A DNA stretch of 64,000 bases from Jannaschia pohangensis (lineage in GTDB: Bacteria > Pseudomonadota > Alphaproteobacteria > Rhodobacterales > Rhodobacteraceae), in NCBI RefSeq assembly GCF_900113875.1, contig NZ_FORA01000001.1:930001-994000 (forward strand). Direction: 5' to 3'. The notes under the pieces are model-generated. The model was not told where the DNA came from. It saw only the letters and a program-made list of their open reading frames with translations, and ran no database searches. Below are positions 54,116 through 62,753 of the stretch, in pieces (the first letter of the stretch is position 1; each line of letters starts with the position of its first letter). Both the position numbers and the translations under genes were made by a program.

Positions 54116-54510
54116 CCGGCGCGGTGGCCGCAGACTGGCCGGACAAAGGATGTCTGATCGCTGTCGCGTTGATCCTCGGCGCTGCCGTCGCCACGATTTC
54201 AGAGGGAGAGACCATGTCAGATCATCCGACGGAATGTCGCATCGAGGCGTCCGGGACAGGCGGGATCACCTACCTGACAGCCATCGTCGCCAGCGCCCGC
54301 CCGCTCCGCGGCACGGCCTCGCTGAGCGTGGACTCGCGCGGGGCGGGTGGCCGCTCCTCGAATACGCAGAGAGCATCTTTCGCGATTGATGCGGCGGACG
54401 GCCAGGCGATCGTGGGGCGCGTCGGCGTCTCTAGCGGATCCGCCACCACCGTGACCGCCCGGCTCACCGCGACTTGGGACGGAGGCCAGACCAGCTGTGC
54501 CTACCCGTAG
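54112..54510 (+). CDS. CsgH-like curli assembly protein
   Basis: Protein of 132 residues. A signal-anchor-like segment (CLIAVALILGAAVATI) is followed by a beta-sandwich-like domain: HPTECRIEASGTGGITYLTA, then GTASLSVDSRGAGGRSSNTQ, GRVGVSSGSATTVTARL and the final QTSCAYP. The pattern, with an N-terminal Cys, a Gly/Ser/Gln central turn and a later Val-rich strand, matches CsgH, the alphaproteobacterial inhibitor/chaperone of curlin polymerisation. Its coupling to a curlin gene supports the call. CsgG, CsgE and CsgF are not found in the window. Confidence 0.72.
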   Translation: MTGAVAADWPDKGCLIAVALILGAAVATISEGETMSDHPTECRIEASGTGGITYLTAIVASARPLRGTASLSVDSRGAGGRSSNTQRASFAIDAADGQAIVGRVGVSSGSATTVTARLTATWDGGQTSCAYP

Positions 54511-54560
54511 CGGACCCGGAGGGCCCGCATTCTGAAACTCGAAACCATGGGAGAAAGACC

Positions 54561-54908
54561 ATGACACAAAACCGGATGAAGATCGCGCTCGGAATGATCG
54601 CCGCTATGGCAACCGGGGGCGCTGCCTTTGCGGATGCACATATCTCGGTCGGGGATGCGACGGGCGACAACTCTTCCGTCAGCATTCAGAGCTCCACCGA
54701 TGGCGGCACGCCGTCGCTTTCGATGAGTGTTTCGAACGGGGATCGTCAGATCGATATCGACTCGGGCGCGCTCGGTTCGGACTCGGGGGCAGGTCGCGCC
54801 GAAGAAGCGCTCGACGGGCTCGGCAACCTGTCGGTCCAGTCGGCTGTGACCGACGACCGCGCAGCCGACATCTGCGAGTTGCAAAGCCAACTCATAGAGT
54901 GCCGCTAG
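54561..54908 (+). CDS. Small secreted Ser/Asp-rich protein
   Basis: Exported protein of 115 residues. The signal peptide is IALGMIAAMATGGAAFA; the mature part begins DAHISVGDATGDNSSVSIQS and ends DICELQSQLIECR with two Cys. It is polar and probably beta-rich. GGGAG lies seven bases before the ATG. It is the last gene of the curlin group and 50 bases after the csgH-like gene. No family recognised. Confidence 0.65.
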   Translation: MTQNRMKIALGMIAAMATGGAAFADAHISVGDATGDNSSVSIQSSTDGGTPSLSMSVSNGDRQIDIDSGALGSDSGAGRAEEALDGLGNLSVQSAVTDDRAADICELQSQLIECR

Positions 54909-54929
54909 TCAAATCGGTTGCCGCCATGA

Positions 54930-55410
54930 TGGGTATCGATCAACGCCCCAGATACTGACGTCGATGTCCGTCTCCTCCTTGCCCACGGCATCGACACGAA
55001 GTGCCGTGGTGCTGATCTGGCATGTCCGAGCGACGTCCCGAATAAGTCGAGCGGCGTGCCAGTAACAGCGGCATTGACCCCAAACCCGTGGCGCAGCCCC
55101 TTGGGGCTGCGCCACGGCGCGTCAGGCTGCCCGGCCTCGATCACGGCACGCTTGACGATCTGCCAGTTCGGTATTTGGGCGCACTTGCGGGACCGCTGCC
55201 TCCCTGCGGTTCTTGAGCTTGCGGGCGATGATCATCCCCCCGATAGATCCACCCACACCGGAGTGATCCCGAGGCGCTCGGATGGCCGACGTCCGTCGAA
55301 ATGCGGCATCCAGCACAGCGTGCGGTCACGGCCGGGCTGTTGACGGGTGACGGCGAGGACGACGGCGCGCTCCTCGGCGTTGAGATTGAGGCGGTTTGCG
55401 TCATGCCGCC
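54930..55410 (-). pseudogene. Decayed tyrosine recombinase (integrase) gene
   Basis: Successive minus-strand frames carry pieces of one integrase: LNLNAEERAVVLAVTRQQPG, RPSERLGITPVWVDLSGG, MIIARKLKNRREAAVPQVRP, then EAGQPDAPWRSPKGLRHGFG with VNAAVTGTPLDLF and LGHA, and finally QISTTALRVDAVGKEE. GLRHGFGV and LGHA keep the His-x-x-Arg/His region of the catalytic domain. At least three frameshifts break the gene. Together with the remnant at 48314 it brackets the curlin/LysM island. Confidence 0.8.
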
Positions 55411-55647
55411 AGCGACGTGAAGGTCCGCTTGACGGAAGTTGCGCTGCGGCATCCGGGGGGTCCGGCGAGCGTCCGCTCAGGGCGGTATCTCGAGCGCCGG
55501 GTGCGCGGCTGCATCTCAACCACACCTGTCTTCATCCTACGACCCAAGCGACCTCATCGAACTCGCTCCGCCCAAGCACAAGGCAAACTGAGGTGTGGAT
55601 AGGCTTTATGTGACCTACGGCAATATACTGCAATTTATTTGTATTAG
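55411..55647. other. Spacer between integrase remnant and tRNA-Phe
   Basis: The segment nearest the tRNA is AT-rich (TACTGCAATTTATTTGTATTAG). No coding frame is credible, and I could not pair a repeat of the tRNA 3' end elsewhere in the window. Confidence 0.4.
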
Positions 55648-55722
55648 TGGTGCCCGGGGGCGGAATCGAACCACCGACACGAGGATTTTCAATCCACTGC
55701 TCTACCCCTGAGCTACCCAGGC
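55648..55722 (-). tRNA. tRNA-Phe (GAA)
   Basis: Full cloverleaf on the minus strand. Acceptor GCCTGGG pairs with CCCGGGC; the D arm is GCTCAGGGGTAGAGC; the anticodon loop TTGAAAA has anticodon GAA; the T arm is GGTGG-TTCGATT-CCGCC; CCA is encoded. It closely matches bacterial tRNA-Phe. Its 3' end faces the integrase remnant, the usual orientation for a tRNA-targeted island. Confidence 0.95.
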
Positions 55723-55823
55723 ACCGGGTGTCGGAGGGTGGCGATTGCCGGGCCTCCGTCGGGTGTCGTCCGTCTAAGTCAGAGGACTAGGGGTGTCCAG
55801 ATGAAAAACACCGTCGCCTCGCG

Positions 55824-56015
55824 TCAGTTGGGGCGGGCCCTCCGCTCCAACTCTTCCATGGTCTTCTCAAGGGCTTCCTCGGCGTCGTCGGGGTCGGTCG
55901 AGGGCAGCGCATAGGCCCCCGTCAGCCAGCGCCCCAGATCCACATCAGCACAGCGGGCCGAGCAAAACGGGCGGTACTTGGCCTCGGCCGGTTTGTCGCA
56001 GATCGGACAGGTCAC
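55824..56015 (-). CDS. yacG: YacG-type zinc protein (DNA gyrase inhibitor)
   Basis: Protein of 63 residues. The treble-clef zinc site is formed by CPIC near the start and CSARC near residue 18. WLTGAYALPSTDPDD is the conserved middle. In E. coli YacG binds GyrB and inhibits gyrase. Its ATG overlaps the stop of the RNase E/G-like gene (ATGA), so it is the last gene of the infA operon. Confidence 0.92.
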   Translation of the reverse strand: MTCPICDKPAEAKYRPFCSARCADVDLGRWLTGAYALPSTDPDDAEEALEKTMEELERRARPN

Positions 56016-57016
56016 AACAGCTCCTCCAACGGGCGACGTTCGCGGCGGCGGGTCAGTTCGAAATGGCCGAGAGGGGTCCAGCCGATCAGCGATGTCTCGA
56101 CGACGTCGGTCTTGAAGGCTTGCCGCAGGGCGCTCTCGAAGATCCGGCGTTCCTTCTTGGGCATCGGGGCCAGGTCCAGCACGATCTGCCCGCCAAGCCC
56201 GCGCAGGCGCAACTGGCGCGGCAGTTCGCGGGCCAGGGCCAGGTTCGCCTTCAGGCCACCCGCCCCGCCTTCGGGCGTATTGACGTCGACCGCGATCAGG
56301 GCGCGCGTCGTCTCGATATAGGCGGTGGCGACGCCCAGCGGCACGTCGGGCACGCGCAGCGCCTCGATCTGGTCGGCGGCCTGCTCCCAGTCTTCGGACA
56401 CGTCGTCGGCCTGCCAGTCGCGCCAGGCCAGAAGATGGGCGTCAGGGCCGTCGATCAGACGCTCGGGCCCGTCGCCCCAATCGGACAGAACCTGATCGGC
56501 CAGGGCCCAGGTCTGCGCCAGATCCTCGGCCAGCGTAGCCGCATCGACGCCCTCGCAGGCGGTCCGCAGGATGATGCCGTGGTCCCCCCGCTCCGGCAGT
56601 GTCTCGTGGGCGATCTCCAGCAGCCGATCCCGCTCTTCGTCATCGGCCAGCGACCGCGCGACATTCACCCCCGGCGCGCCAGGCGTGACGATGCAATAGC
56701 GCGACTTGAAAAGCACGCGGTCGGTCACGGGCACGGCCTTGCCCGCCTCCGCATGGCCCGTGACCTGCACCAGCAGGACCTGCCCCGGGGCCATCCCCTT
56801 GGCATTGCGGTGCCACCCGGTCAAACCGTCGCCCAGGCGCAGAAACATGCCGCCCTGCCCCTTGACCGGCCGGTCGCAGACCGCGCGGAACACGGTGCCG
56901 AGCGGCGGGCGATCATCGGCCCCGTCGATCAGCAGATCGTCCAGAATGCCGTCCACCATCCGCGCGGCGGCGGGCCGCCCGTCGTGGTGGCCCAGAATGA
57001 CCTGTGTGCCCTTCAT
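56012..57016 (-). CDS. Short RNase E/G-family protein
   Basis: Protein of 334 residues, shorter than RNase G (about 490). It keeps an S1-like region ([20 protein letters not shown]) and the catalytic core. [20 protein letters not shown] and [15 protein letters not shown] retain the two Asp residues that bind magnesium in RNase E. The zinc-link CPxCxG and the C-terminal small domain are absent. Such short forms are standard in Rhodobacteraceae next to maf and yacG. Its ends overlap maf and yacG by 4 bases each. Confidence 0.9.
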   Translation of the reverse strand: MKGTQVILGHHDGRPAAARMVDGILDDLLIDGADDRPPLGTVFRAVCDRPVKGQGGMFLRLGDGLTGWHRNAKGMAPGQVLLVQVTGHAEAGKAVPVTDRVLFKSRYCIVTPGAPGVNVARSLADDEERDRLLEIAHETLPERGDHGIILRTACEGVDAATLAEDLAQTWALADQVLSDWGDGPERLIDGPDAHLLAWRDWQADDVSEDWEQAADQIEALRVPDVPLGVATAYIETTRALIAVDVNTPEGGAGGLKANLALARELPRQLRLRGLGGQIVLDLAPMPKKERRIFESALRQAFKTDVVETSLIGWTPLGHFELTRRRERRPLEELL

Positions 57017-57579
57017 CGCCAGACCTCCAGCCCTGCGGCTTGCAACATGTTCGCCGTCTCATGCAGCGGCAACCCGACCACGCCGCTGAAACTGCCCTCG
57101 ATCCACGACACGAAGGCGGCGGCGGGCCCCTGGATGGCATAGCCGCCCGCCTTGCCCCGCCAATCGTCGGTCGCAAGATAGCCGTTCACCTCGACGTCCG
57201 ACAGGCGTTTGAACTTCACCGATGTGACAGAGGTCCTGGCCCATGTCGCCTCGCTCCGGCGCACGCCGATGGCGGTGATGACCTTGTGACGGCGACCGGA
57301 CAGCAGATGGAGGAATTGCGCCGCTTCGCCAGCGTCAGCGGGTTTGCCCAGAATGCGGCGCCCGACGGCCACCGTCGTATCGGCACAGAGGACCACATCG
57401 TCCGGTCCCGCCTCGACCGCGGCCAGCTTGGCCGCCGTGATCCGCTCGCAATAGGCGCGTGGCAATTCGGCGGGCAGCGGTGTCTCGTCCACGTCGGGGG
57501 CGCGCACGACATCAGGCACTAGACCTAACTGCCCGAGCAGCTCCAGCCGCCGGGGGGAGCCCGATCCGAGGACAAGCAC
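57013..57579 (-). CDS. maf: Maf-family nucleotide pyrophosphatase
   Basis: Enzyme of 188 residues that hydrolyses non-canonical nucleoside triphosphates. Motifs: [17 protein letters not shown] at the start, [10 protein letters not shown], and [19 protein letters not shown] with the catalytic Asp. The start is GTG 57579, only one base after the infA stop, with AAGTAAG of infA acting as ribosome binding site. It is coupled by ATGA to the RNase E/G-like gene. Confidence 0.93.
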   Translation of the reverse strand: MLVLGSGSPRRLELLGQLGLVPDVVRAPDVDETPLPAELPRAYCERITAAKLAAVEAGPDDVVLCADTTVAVGRRILGKPADAGEAAQFLHLLSGRRHKVITAIGVRRSEATWARTSVTSVKFKRLSDVEVNGYLATDDWRGKAGGYAIQGPAAAFVSWIEGSFSGVVGLPLHETANMLQAAGLEVWR

Positions 57580-57580
57580 C

Positions 57581-57799
57581 TTACTTGAAACGGTAATTGA
57601 TCCGTCCCTTGGTCAGGTCGTAGGGGGTCATCTCGACCTGTACCTTGTCGCCTGCCAGCACGCGGATACGGTTCTTGCGCATCTTGCCCGCGGTATGAGC
57701 GATGATCTCATGGCCATTCTCGAGTTCGACCCGGAATGTCGCGTTCGGCAAGAGTTCACGCACGACACCGGGGAATTCGAGCATTTCTTCCTTGGCCAT
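57581..57799 (-). CDS. infA: Translation initiation factor IF-1
   Basis: Protein of 72 residues, single OB fold. It reads [20 protein letters not shown] and [20 protein letters not shown], and ends [12 protein letters not shown]. It binds the ribosomal A site during initiation. It heads the infA-maf-RNase E/G-yacG operon. Confidence 0.98.
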   Translation of the reverse strand: MAKEEMLEFPGVVRELLPNATFRVELENGHEIIAHTAGKMRKNRIRVLAGDKVQVEMTPYDLTKGRINYRFK

Positions 57800-58129
57800 G
57801 TTCTCTCCTGAAGTGAGCCGCCTTGCAGGGCGGCGGATGCGGCTAGATGGGGGGAATCGTGGAAAACTTCAAGAGGCAAACCGCCGTGACCCGGTGGCGG
57901 CCATGTACCGACGCAGCACCCGCGCGAAACCCGTTCCCCGGCTCACGCGGGCAACGTCGCGTCCGGGCTTCGGTCTCGACCGTCACGCCGCGGATCCCTT
58001 GGCCCGCCGCATGTCGTGATCGCCGGGTCTGTCAGAGGTCAGGAGGCGGTCGTCGCGGCCCCGTTCGATGCCCCGCACGGAAGGTCGCGCGCGTTCTTGC
58101 GTGGAGGCCGTCGCTGCGGGGTGGTTTGC
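57800..58129. promoter_or_regulatory. Upstream region of infA, no gene
   Basis: This stretch of 330 bases lies between the phosphatase stop and infA. It has a GC hairpin (GCCGCC-TTGCAG-GGCGGC) 20 bases before infA and must contain its promoter. The plus-strand frame here is Arg/Pro-rich and not a gene. Confidence 0.5.
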
Positions 58130-58570
58130 CTAGCCGAACCGTTCCTTCAGCCGCTTCAGAATCTGGTCGCGCGTCATGCGGTAGCTGCCCAGTTTCTGCT
58201 CGCGGCCCTCGCCCAGACCGGTCGGGTCCATGATGGGCCAGTATTCGACGTCGATATGGGCGTGGCGGGCCAGTTCGAGCGCCTGTCTCTGCGACGCGGG
58301 CGACAGCGCCACGATCAGGTCGAACCCCTCAAGGTCGTCGCCCCATTGGCGCATCTCGTCGAAGCTGCGGGTGCGGTGGCGCGACAGTTCGACACCGATT
58401 TCCTTGCACACGGCGATGGCGAACCCGTCGACGTCGATGTCGTTCTTCACCCCCGCCGATTGGACGTAGATGTCCATGCCATGCAGCTGCTTCATCAGCC
58501 CCTCGGCCATGGGGGACCGGACGGCATTGTGATCGCAGCAGAAGAGGACGGATTGTGGCAGGTCTCCCAT
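58130..58570 (-). CDS. Low-molecular-weight protein tyrosine phosphatase / ArsC-like
   Basis: Protein of 146 residues. The P-loop is FCCDHNAVRSP (C-x5-R-S) near residue 12, and MDPTGLGEG near residue 114 supplies the general-acid Asp. It belongs to the LMW phosphatase fold shared with thioredoxin-type arsenate reductases. Position between the UPF0262 gene and infA is conserved in Rhodobacterales. Substrate unknown. Confidence 0.9.
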   Translation of the reverse strand: MGDLPQSVLFCCDHNAVRSPMAEGLMKQLHGMDIYVQSAGVKNDIDVDGFAIAVCKEIGVELSRHRTRSFDEMRQWGDDLEGFDLIVALSPASQRQALELARHAHIDVEYWPIMDPTGLGEGREQKLGSYRMTRDQILKRLKERFG

Positions 58571-58572
58571 TC

Positions 58573-59043
58573 TCAGCTGCCGAAATGCAGGACGCAGATC
58601 AAGGTGAAGAGGCGGCGCGCGGTGTCGGTATCCACCTCTGCCTTGCCCTCCAGCCGTTCCTGCAGGATGCGCGCGCCCTCGTTGTGGATGCCGCGCCGGG
58701 CCATGTCGATGGCTTCGATCTGACTGGGGGGCAGCTTCTTGACCGCGTCGAAATAGGCCTCGCAGATCTGCCAGTAGTCCTTGACCACCTGCCGGAACGG
58801 CCCGAGCGACAGGTGAAACTCCCCCGCCTTGCCCGCCTCGGTCGAGATGTCGAAGACCAGCCGCCGCTCCCGGATGGCCAGCATCAGGTCATAGGGCCCT
58901 TGCGGCGCGCCATCGGCCAGCGGCACGAAGCTGTTGTCTTCAAGAAGGTCGAAAACCGCAACCGCCCGCTCCTGCTCGATCTCGGGCGTGGGCGTCGGCA
59001 GGTTGGCGTCGTCGATGCGGATATTTGCGATGCGGGCTGTCAC
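58573..59043 (-). CDS. UPF0262-family protein
   Basis: Protein of 156 residues from GTG 59043. The family pattern is RIANIRIDDANLP then TPEIEQERAVAVFDLLEDNS and LMLAIRERRLVFDIST. It ends ARRLFTLICVLHFGS. It overlaps the preceding GIY-YIG gene by GTGA. Function unknown; it is conserved in alphaproteobacteria between hisD and the LMW phosphatase. Confidence 0.9.
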   Translation of the reverse strand: MTARIANIRIDDANLPTPTPEIEQERAVAVFDLLEDNSFVPLADGAPQGPYDLMLAIRERRLVFDISTEAGKAGEFHLSLGPFRQVVKDYWQICEAYFDAVKKLPPSQIEAIDMARRGIHNEGARILQERLEGKAEVDTDTARRLFTLICVLHFGS

Positions 59044-59927
59044 TCGGGCAGATCTTTCAGTTGTTCGGCTTCCCAGTCGGCCAATGTCTGTCCGCCCGGT
59101 TCGGCACGCCATTCCACCCGCCCGTTTGCCGCGCGCCCGGTCACCACGGCGGCGGCGGCAGAGGGAGAGTTGAACGCGTAATCCTGGGTGAACATGGCGT
59201 GACTTTCCCCCGTCCGCAACACGCCTTCATCGATCAACCGGGCCCGAAGCGCCTTGTAGCCATAGTCATGTTCCCCGAGGCCCACCCAGTCGCGTCGCGC
59301 CACCGATCCCTCCAGTACCGTCAGACGCGCACCGTCCAGCCGCGCGCGACAATCCACACCGATCCGCGCGCTTTGCAGCACGAACATCGGGGCCGGGTCG
59401 GTCGGCGCGACGTCCTGCGCGGGGCGACGCGCGGAGTCGAGCAGCGTGACCCCGAGGGCCGGCAACACCATCCGCAGCATGTCGAGGAACTCTTCCATGT
59501 TCGCGCGCTGCGCCTCGGTCAGCGAGGCGGGCAACGGATCGTTGCCGTTGTCCAGATCGGCGTTCCCGGCGGCGCGCGCCAACTGCACCAGCCGAGCCTC
59601 GATATACCGGACATGCGCCTTGTGCAGGTTGTCGGCGGATGTGGTCAGGATCAGCGCCTCGCTCCACCAATCCTTCTGCGCGTCGTGGCTCCGGATGCGC
59701 GCGACGACGCTTTCCGCCTCTCCGACATAGGCGCGGGGCCTGCCGTCCTGCTCCCCAAGAAGGAGGTAGGCGCCGGTGAACCCCGCTTCCGGCCGCCGCA
59801 ACCCATCCGCCAGTCGCAGCCGTGGAATGCGCAGAACATGCCCGGTCCAGCCGAACACTTCCGCCGTCAGAATGCCGTCGGGTGTGCCATCCGCAAAATA
59901 GAGCTCCAGCGAGCGGCCACGCGTCAC
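59040..59927 (-). CDS. GIY-YIG nuclease-like protein with DUF4357 domain
   Basis: Protein of 295 residues starting at GTG 59927, which overlaps the hisD stop (GTGA). Residues about 45-130 form a GIY-YIG-type domain: GAYLLLGEQD, AYVGEAESVVARIRSHD with the conserved Arg, and HVRYIEARLVQLA with the conserved Glu. The C-terminal part (RNDWVGLGEHDYGYKAL-type region and FTQDYAFNSPSAAAAVVTG) is a DUF4357 domain. Such proteins are often accessory or defence-linked. Here it is tied into the hisD operon by GTGA junctions on both sides. Its first strand is LLLGE rather than GIY, so activity is uncertain. Confidence 0.8.
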   Translation of the reverse strand: MTRGRSLELYFADGTPDGILTAEVFGWTGHVLRIPRLRLADGLRRPEAGFTGAYLLLGEQDGRPRAYVGEAESVVARIRSHDAQKDWWSEALILTTSADNLHKAHVRYIEARLVQLARAAGNADLDNGNDPLPASLTEAQRANMEEFLDMLRMVLPALGVTLLDSARRPAQDVAPTDPAPMFVLQSARIGVDCRARLDGARLTVLEGSVARRDWVGLGEHDYGYKALRARLIDEGVLRTGESHAMFTQDYAFNSPSAAAAVVTGRAANGRVEWRAEPGGQTLADWEAEQLKDLPE

Positions 59928-61225
59928 CGGTTCAACCGGTCCAGCCGGGCCTGAACGCTCAACCCATGGGCCTCCAGCGATTCGGACGTCGCCAGCCGGA
60001 CCGCCGCCGGGCCGATCGCGTGCAGGCTCTCGGGCGTCATCCGGGCCATCGTCGTCCGCTTGATGAAGTCCATCACCGACAAGCCCGACGAAAACCGCGC
60101 CGACCGGGCCGTGGGCAGCACGTGGTTCGGGCCGCCGATGTAGTCGCCGATGGCCTCTGGCGTCCATTGGCCGAGGAAAATCGCGCCCGCATGGGTGATC
60201 TTCGCGGCCAGCGCATCGGGGTCGGCCACGGCCAGCTCCAGGTGTTCGGGTGCAATCCGGTTCGACAGCTCTGCCGCCTGCGCCAGATCCCGCACCACAA
60301 CGACGGCGCCGAAATCGCGCCAGCTTGCCCCGGCGATGGCCCGCCGCTCCAACGTCTCCAGCCGCTTGTCCACCGCCCGCGCCACCGCCGCGCCGAACGC
60401 GGCATCATCGGTGATCAGGATGCTCTGCGCGCTCTCGTCGTGTTCAGCCTGGCTCAGCAGGTCGACGGCGATCCAGTCGGGGTCGTTCTGCGCATCCGCA
60501 ATCACCAGAATCTCGGACGGCCCCGCGATCATGTCGATCCCGACCCGCCCGAACACGCGCCGCTTGGCCGCGGCGACAAAGGCGTTGCCCGGTCCGGTGA
60601 TCTTGTCCACCGGCGCGATGGTGTCGGTGCCATAGGCCATGGCCGCCACCGCCTGCGCCCCGCCGATGCGATAGATCTCGGTCACGCCGGAAATCTGCGC
60701 CGCCAGCAGGACGAGCGGATTGACCACCCCGTCGGGCGTCGGCACGCACATCACCAACCGCTCGACCCCGGCCACGCGCGCGGGCACGGCGTTCATCAGG
60801 ACAGACGAAGGATAGCTGGCCAATCCGCCCGGCACATAAAGCCCCGCCGCCGACACCGGCGTCCAGCGCCAGCCCAGGGTCGCGCCCGTCTCGTCGACCC
60901 AGCTTTCGTCGCGGGGCATCTGCCGGTCGTGATAGGCACGGATGCGGGCGGCGGCCAACTCCAGCGCCGCGCGATCCTCGGCCGACACCTGCCCCGCGTA
61001 ATCCGCAATCTCGTCTGCCGAAAACCGCATCGTCTCAGGCGTCAGGTCCAGCCGGTCAAACCGCGACGTCAGATCGCAGATCGCCGCATCCCCCCGCGCC
61101 CGGACATCGGCGATGATCGCCGCCACTGCCTCGTCCACGTCGGGCGCATCCTCCCGCTTCATGGTCAGGAGGGCCGCGAAACGGGCCTCGAAATCGGCAT
61201 CGGTGGCATTCAGGAACTGCGGCAT
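59924..61225 (-). CDS. hisD: Histidinol dehydrogenase
   Basis: NAD-dependent enzyme for the last two oxidations of histidine synthesis, 433 residues. Motifs: YVPGGLASYPSSVLMNAVPA near residue 130, KITGPGNAFVAAAKRRVFG near residue 210, IDMIAGPSEILVIAD, and GPNHVLPTARSARFSSGLSV with the zinc His. It lies in the conserved order DUF2948 - (GNAT) - hisD - UPF0262. Other his genes are not in the window. Confidence 0.97.
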   Translation of the reverse strand: MPQFLNATDADFEARFAALLTMKREDAPDVDEAVAAIIADVRARGDAAICDLTSRFDRLDLTPETMRFSADEIADYAGQVSAEDRAALELAAARIRAYHDRQMPRDESWVDETGATLGWRWTPVSAAGLYVPGGLASYPSSVLMNAVPARVAGVERLVMCVPTPDGVVNPLVLLAAQISGVTEIYRIGGAQAVAAMAYGTDTIAPVDKITGPGNAFVAAAKRRVFGRVGIDMIAGPSEILVIADAQNDPDWIAVDLLSQAEHDESAQSILITDDAAFGAAVARAVDKRLETLERRAIAGASWRDFGAVVVVRDLAQAAELSNRIAPEHLELAVADPDALAAKITHAGAIFLGQWTPEAIGDYIGGPNHVLPTARSARFSSGLSVMDFIKRTTMARMTPESLHAIGPAAVRLATSESLEAHGLSVQARLDRLNR

Positions 61226-61258
61226 CGGACTCTCGGGCGGCGAATGGGTTTCGCCTGA

Positions 61259-61774
61259 CTAGTCGCCCGCGCCCGGGGCCTCAAGACGCCGTGTCATGAG
61301 CACATCGTCACGGCTGACCCCCTCGACCCGGATGGCGTCCTGGCGGCGGCCGATCTCGACAAACCCCTCGCGCGCATAAAAGGCCCGGGCCCGCCGGTTT
61401 TCGCCATCGACCCAGAGGTCCAGCCAGACGACGCCCGCCAGAGCCGCCGCTTCCGCCAGCGCATCGAGAAAGACCTTGGCCGCCCCGGTGCCGCGCGCCG
61501 ATGCGGTCAGGTAGAACGGCCCGATATCCGCCCTGTGGCGCAAGCGCTCCAGATCCCATAGATGCAGCCCCGCATGGCCGATCAACGCGCCCTCGTCCGT
61601 GAAAAGACCATAGGTATTGCCCCGTGCCAGGGCCGACTCGACCCGCTCCGGCGTCATTTCCGCCACCTCGTCGAACGACAGAAGAAACGCCTCCGGATGC
61701 GCCTGGGTCCCCTCACACATAAGCGTGAACCAGGCGGCGGCATCGCCGGGGTCGAGCGGGCGAACGCGCGTCAT
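61259..61774 (-). CDS. GNAT-family N-acetyltransferase
   Basis: Protein of 171 residues. The acetyl-CoA loop is ASARGTGAAKVFLDALAEAA (R-G-x-G-x-A/G). The later VDGENRRARAFYAREGFVEI is the usual GNAT C-terminal pattern. ATG 61774 overlaps the stop of the DUF2948 gene (ATGA). Substrate unknown; it may be an insertion of an extra gene between DUF2948 and hisD. Confidence 0.9.
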   Translation of the reverse strand: MTRVRPLDPGDAAAWFTLMCEGTQAHPEAFLLSFDEVAEMTPERVESALARGNTYGLFTDEGALIGHAGLHLWDLERLRHRADIGPFYLTASARGTGAAKVFLDALAEAAALAGVVWLDLWVDGENRRARAFYAREGFVEIGRRQDAIRVEGVSRDDVLMTRRLEAPGAGD

Positions 61775-62241
61775 TCGGGGTGTTCGGGCACCTTGCCCGA
61801 AATGGCGTCATAGGATCGCGTCACGTCGCGCAACGTCACGTCGAGGCATTCGCACTCCACCTCCACCAACCCGTCGCCCGCGAATATGAGCCTCAGCTTG
61901 CCCTCGGCATCCGCGCCCGCCTCCCATTCGAGCGACAGCAGCGACAGCACCGTATCGGCATCGCCCGGCACAACGCCCTGCCCGCGCACCGCGGTTGCAT
62001 CGCCGATGATCAACATGCTCTGGGTGCGCTGCGGCGGACGCAGGGCCACTTCCCACCGGAACCGGTTCAAAAGCAACACAACCTGCCTGCGCCGCTGCAT
62101 CCACTGCATCTGGGTGCCGGGCAAGACGGCGTCCTGGCACAGGGCCGAAATGACCTGCAAATCGCCCGCCTCCGTGGCCCAAAGGCGCAGAGGGCGGCCA
62201 TCGGCATCGGCGAAACGTGCGTCCTGGGGTCGGTCGGTCAT
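61771..62241 (-). CDS. DUF2948-family protein
   Basis: Protein of 156 residues. It contains LWATEAGDLQVISALCQDAV, then QMQWMQRRRQVVLLLNRFRW and LRLIFAGDGLVEVECECLDV, the DUF2948 pattern. It is conserved next to murA/hisD in Rhodobacterales; function unknown. ATG 62241. Coupled to the GNAT gene by a 4-base overlap. Confidence 0.9.
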   Translation of the reverse strand: MTDRPQDARFADADGRPLRLWATEAGDLQVISALCQDAVLPGTQMQWMQRRRQVVLLLNRFRWEVALRPPQRTQSMLIIGDATAVRGQGVVPGDADTVLSLLSLEWEAGADAEGKLRLIFAGDGLVEVECECLDVTLRDVTRSYDAISGKVPEHPE

Positions 62242-62245
62242 CGGG

Positions 62246-62404
62246 TCAGTCTTCCTTGGTCTTGGCGGTCGGGGTCGGTGCGGGACGGTCGGGCGTTGCA
62301 TCTTCGTCTGATCGCGCGCGCTTCTGCGCCTTGCGACGCGACATGTTCGCCTTGAGCGCAGCCTTCAGCCGATCTTCGCGAGTGGATGCCCCTTTTTGCG
62401 CCAT
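62246..62404 (-). CDS. Small basic protein, 52 residues
   Basis: Short protein from ATG 62404 (alternative 62431). It reads STREDRLKAALKANMSRRKA then QKRARSDEDATPDRPAP and ends TAKTKED. A helical basic first half and disordered tail are likely. It ends four bases before the DUF2948 start, so it heads this operon. A similar small gene is common at this place in relatives (from memory). Confidence 0.65.
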   Translation of the reverse strand: MAQKGASTREDRLKAALKANMSRRKAQKRARSDEDATPDRPAPTPTAKTKED

Positions 62405-62587
62405 GCCGTCTTCACCGGGTCTGCGGGCCATCGGCCCTGTTGCCTTGGGTCCACATAGCCGGGGCACCCGCCCTGGTCCAGCGACCGGCGCGCATTGGGG
62501 GGTTGCAGCACCGTCCGGTTCGGTCTAATCCGCCCGCCACGAGGCCGGTGCAGTTCGGCCCCGCCGTGACAACACGGAACCAGAGAT

Positions 62588-62662
62588 GCTGTGGTAGCTC
62601 AGTGGTAGAGCACACCCTTGGTAAGGGTGAGGTCGAGAGTTCAATCCTCTCTCACAGCACCA
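62588..62662 (+). tRNA. tRNA-Thr (GGT)
   Basis: Cloverleaf: acceptor GCTGTGG pairs with TCACAGC, D arm GCTCAGTGGTAGAGC, anticodon loop TGGTAAG with anticodon GGT, T arm GAGAG-TTCAATC-CTCTC, discriminator A and encoded CCA. It lies between the small-protein operon and the Hsp70-like gene. Confidence 0.95.
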
Positions 62663-62753
62663 TCTCCCCGCCGACAAAACCACAAGCGCCAGCTTGACCG
62701 CGGCCCCGGTGCTTCACTATCCCCGGGGTTCAGCGCCGCGCCGGAGAGGGCCG

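Noticed and set aside
54905-55144. Short minus-strand frame taken as a separate gene
   Set aside because: It is one frame of the decayed integrase (GLRHGFGV ... LGHA), not an independent protein.
48314-55410. Intact prophage or active integrative element
   Set aside because: No capsid, terminase, portal or replication genes; both integrases are broken.
57847-58233. Plus-strand frame between infA and the phosphatase
   Set aside because: Arg/Pro/Ser-rich shadow; overlaps the real phosphatase end.
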